NCBI GenBank assembly: GCA_964579365.1 | Contig: CAZOFW010000017.1 | Span: 1 to 15,039 of the forward strand | Direction of reading: 5' to 3' | DNA from: JAKPKF01 sp964579365 | GTDB lineage: Bacteria > Patescibacteriota > Dojkabacteria > SC72 | Length of the DNA stretch: 15,039 nucleotides | Shown here: positions 14,329 to 15,039 of the stretch, piece after piece | How the letters are laid out: each line of letters starts with the position of its first letter | Position numbering within the stretch: the first letter of the stretch is position 1 | Notes under the pieces: generated by a model | Databases searched by the model: none | Told to the model about the DNA's origin: nothing | The model's input: the letters and a program-made list of their open reading frames with translations, nothing else | Position numbers and translations under genes: made by a program

Positions 14329-15039
14329 TTATTCGGAAAACATAATGCTGTCAAGCACTTTTACCCCAATATCCTTCGAAGCAGAAGGTGAATTTGATAG
14401 ATAATAATCTACATAATAGACATACTCGTCAGTAACAACTATGTAGCCATCACTTGCTCCCCCTATAAATTCCATTGAAAAACTCCAAACCTGCTTATCC
14501 CACTTAGTTACAAGTTCTCCATCGTAGGTAGCACCCATTTCACCACCGAAATCAAATGCTTTATCGAGATTTGTCTCAATAACTTTCTGGACTGTAGCTA
14601 AGTCTTTTCCTCCATCATTTTTGTAGATATCAATACTGATGTAATGTTCATTTACACATCCTTGACCACAAGCTACTGAATCAGGTAAGTTTTTTGGAAA
14701 GAATGTCATCTCTACAGTATCTTTATACAATGCTTTATCATAATAAAGAGATTGCTCATAATACTCTGTGGCATGTGATACATTCCAGTAAGAATACACA
14801 TCCTGTCCATCGAATTTCTGTTTTAGTTTGTAATCTGGAACCTCTACGCTAAAGTTGTACTGAGAAAGTGAGAATAGAGCCCATCCAGCATTCTTTACAC
14901 CATCTGTCTCTTCTTCTTCCTCTGTGTTCTCTACAACTGCAGGAGAAAATATGTCATTAAAATTGAATCCTTTGTAAGTCCATTTGGTATTGTATCCAAA
15001 AATTACAAAGGCTAACCCAAGTACTAACAGAAACAAGAA
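14329..15039 (-). CDS. Exported or membrane-anchored protein of unknown function, 5'-truncated
   Basis: The frame is open to the right edge of the window; a TTG at 15034-15036 is not a convincing start because the frame continues past it. The first visible residues (FLFLLVLGLAFVIFGYN) form a hydrophobic segment, probably the end of a signal anchor, so about 220 residues would lie outside the membrane. A short acidic linker (TEEEEETDG) follows, then a compact domain beginning YNFSVEVPDYKLKQKF and ending DIGVKVLDSIMFSE. That pattern (a sequence like YxFxVxxP at the start and LDSIxxS at the end) recalls PsbP-like or related small extracellular lipoprotein domains, but the similarity is weak and I do not assign a family. 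Two cysteines, in SVACGQGCVNE, could form a disulfide. The gene reads toward greA on the same strand. Confidence 0.75.
   Translation of the reverse strand, partial: FLFLLVLGLAFVIFGYNTKWTYKGFNFNDIFSPAVVENTEEEEETDGVKNAGWALFSLSQYNFSVEVPDYKLKQKFDGQDVYSYWNVSHATEYYEQSLYYDKALYKDTVEMTFFPKNLPDSVACGQGCVNEHYISIDIYKNDGGKDLATVQKVIETNLDKAFDFGGEMGATYDGELVTKWDKQVWSFSMEFIGGASDGYIVVTDEYVYYVDYYLSNSPSASKDIGVKVLDSIMFSE

Noticed and set aside
1..15039. UGA recoded as glycine (suggested by tRNA-Gly plus absence of TGA stops)
   Set aside because: The tRNA anticodon is UCC, not UCA, and all long genes are full length without in-frame TGA.
1..15039. CRISPR arrays, IS elements, attachment sites or prophage genes
   Set aside because: No regularly spaced short repeats, transposase, integrase or phage-type proteins are visible.

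Overview
The window is an AT-rich, gene-dense bacterial chromosome segment, about 15 kb, that looks like a small-genome lineage, most likely Candidate Phyla Radiation (Patescibacteria). That placement is an inference. It rests on very tight packing with overlapping convergent genes, a single-chain zinc-ribbon GlyRS, a divergent class II LysRS, few or no Shine-Dalgarno sequences, and a giant surface protein that couples beta-propeller repeats to carboxypeptidase-regulatory-like domains. Nothing here looks like a phage, IS element, integron or CRISPR array. All twelve protein genes end in TAA or TAG, none in TGA, and long proteins read through under the standard bacterial code.

Layout. 1-2482: the 3' part of miaA (+) runs convergently into a serS-thpR pair (-). 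2483-2555: a short divergent promoter region. 2556-3551: a DHH/DHHA1 phosphoesterase (+), which overlaps the end of the next block. 3535-5465: a three-gene minus-strand operon (unrecognised 124-aa protein, then two ABC-2 permeases) with no ATPase gene. 5466-5839: the only long protein-free stretch. It holds a strong plus-strand promoter, an unrecognised 123-nt structured RNA, tRNA-Gly(UCC), and a large hairpin that terminates lysS from the other side. 5840-7375: lysS (-). 7428-12380: a 1650-aa exported and membrane-anchored beta-propeller protein (-). 12381-12500: a divergent promoter region. 12501-13790: glyQS (+), convergent with greA (13787-14251, -). 14329-15039: an exported or anchored protein of unknown function, cut by the window edge.

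Most genes serve translation and RNA metabolism: tRNA modification (miaA), three aminoacyl-tRNA synthetases (Ser, Lys, Gly), a glycine tRNA, a 2',3'-cyclic phosphodiesterase, a DHH phosphoesterase and the transcript-cleavage factor GreA. The surface protein, the permease pair and the last gene form the envelope part. Promoter-like sequences can be read upstream of most transcription units. Three of them lie so close to the start codon that the mRNAs would be leaderless or nearly so.

The best candidate for something undescribed is the RNA at 5562-5684. It has a 10-bp closing stem, a three-way junction, a 12-bp perfect helix and C-rich 7-nt loops. It is co-transcribed with tRNA-Gly from a near-consensus promoter and matches no RNA family I can recall.
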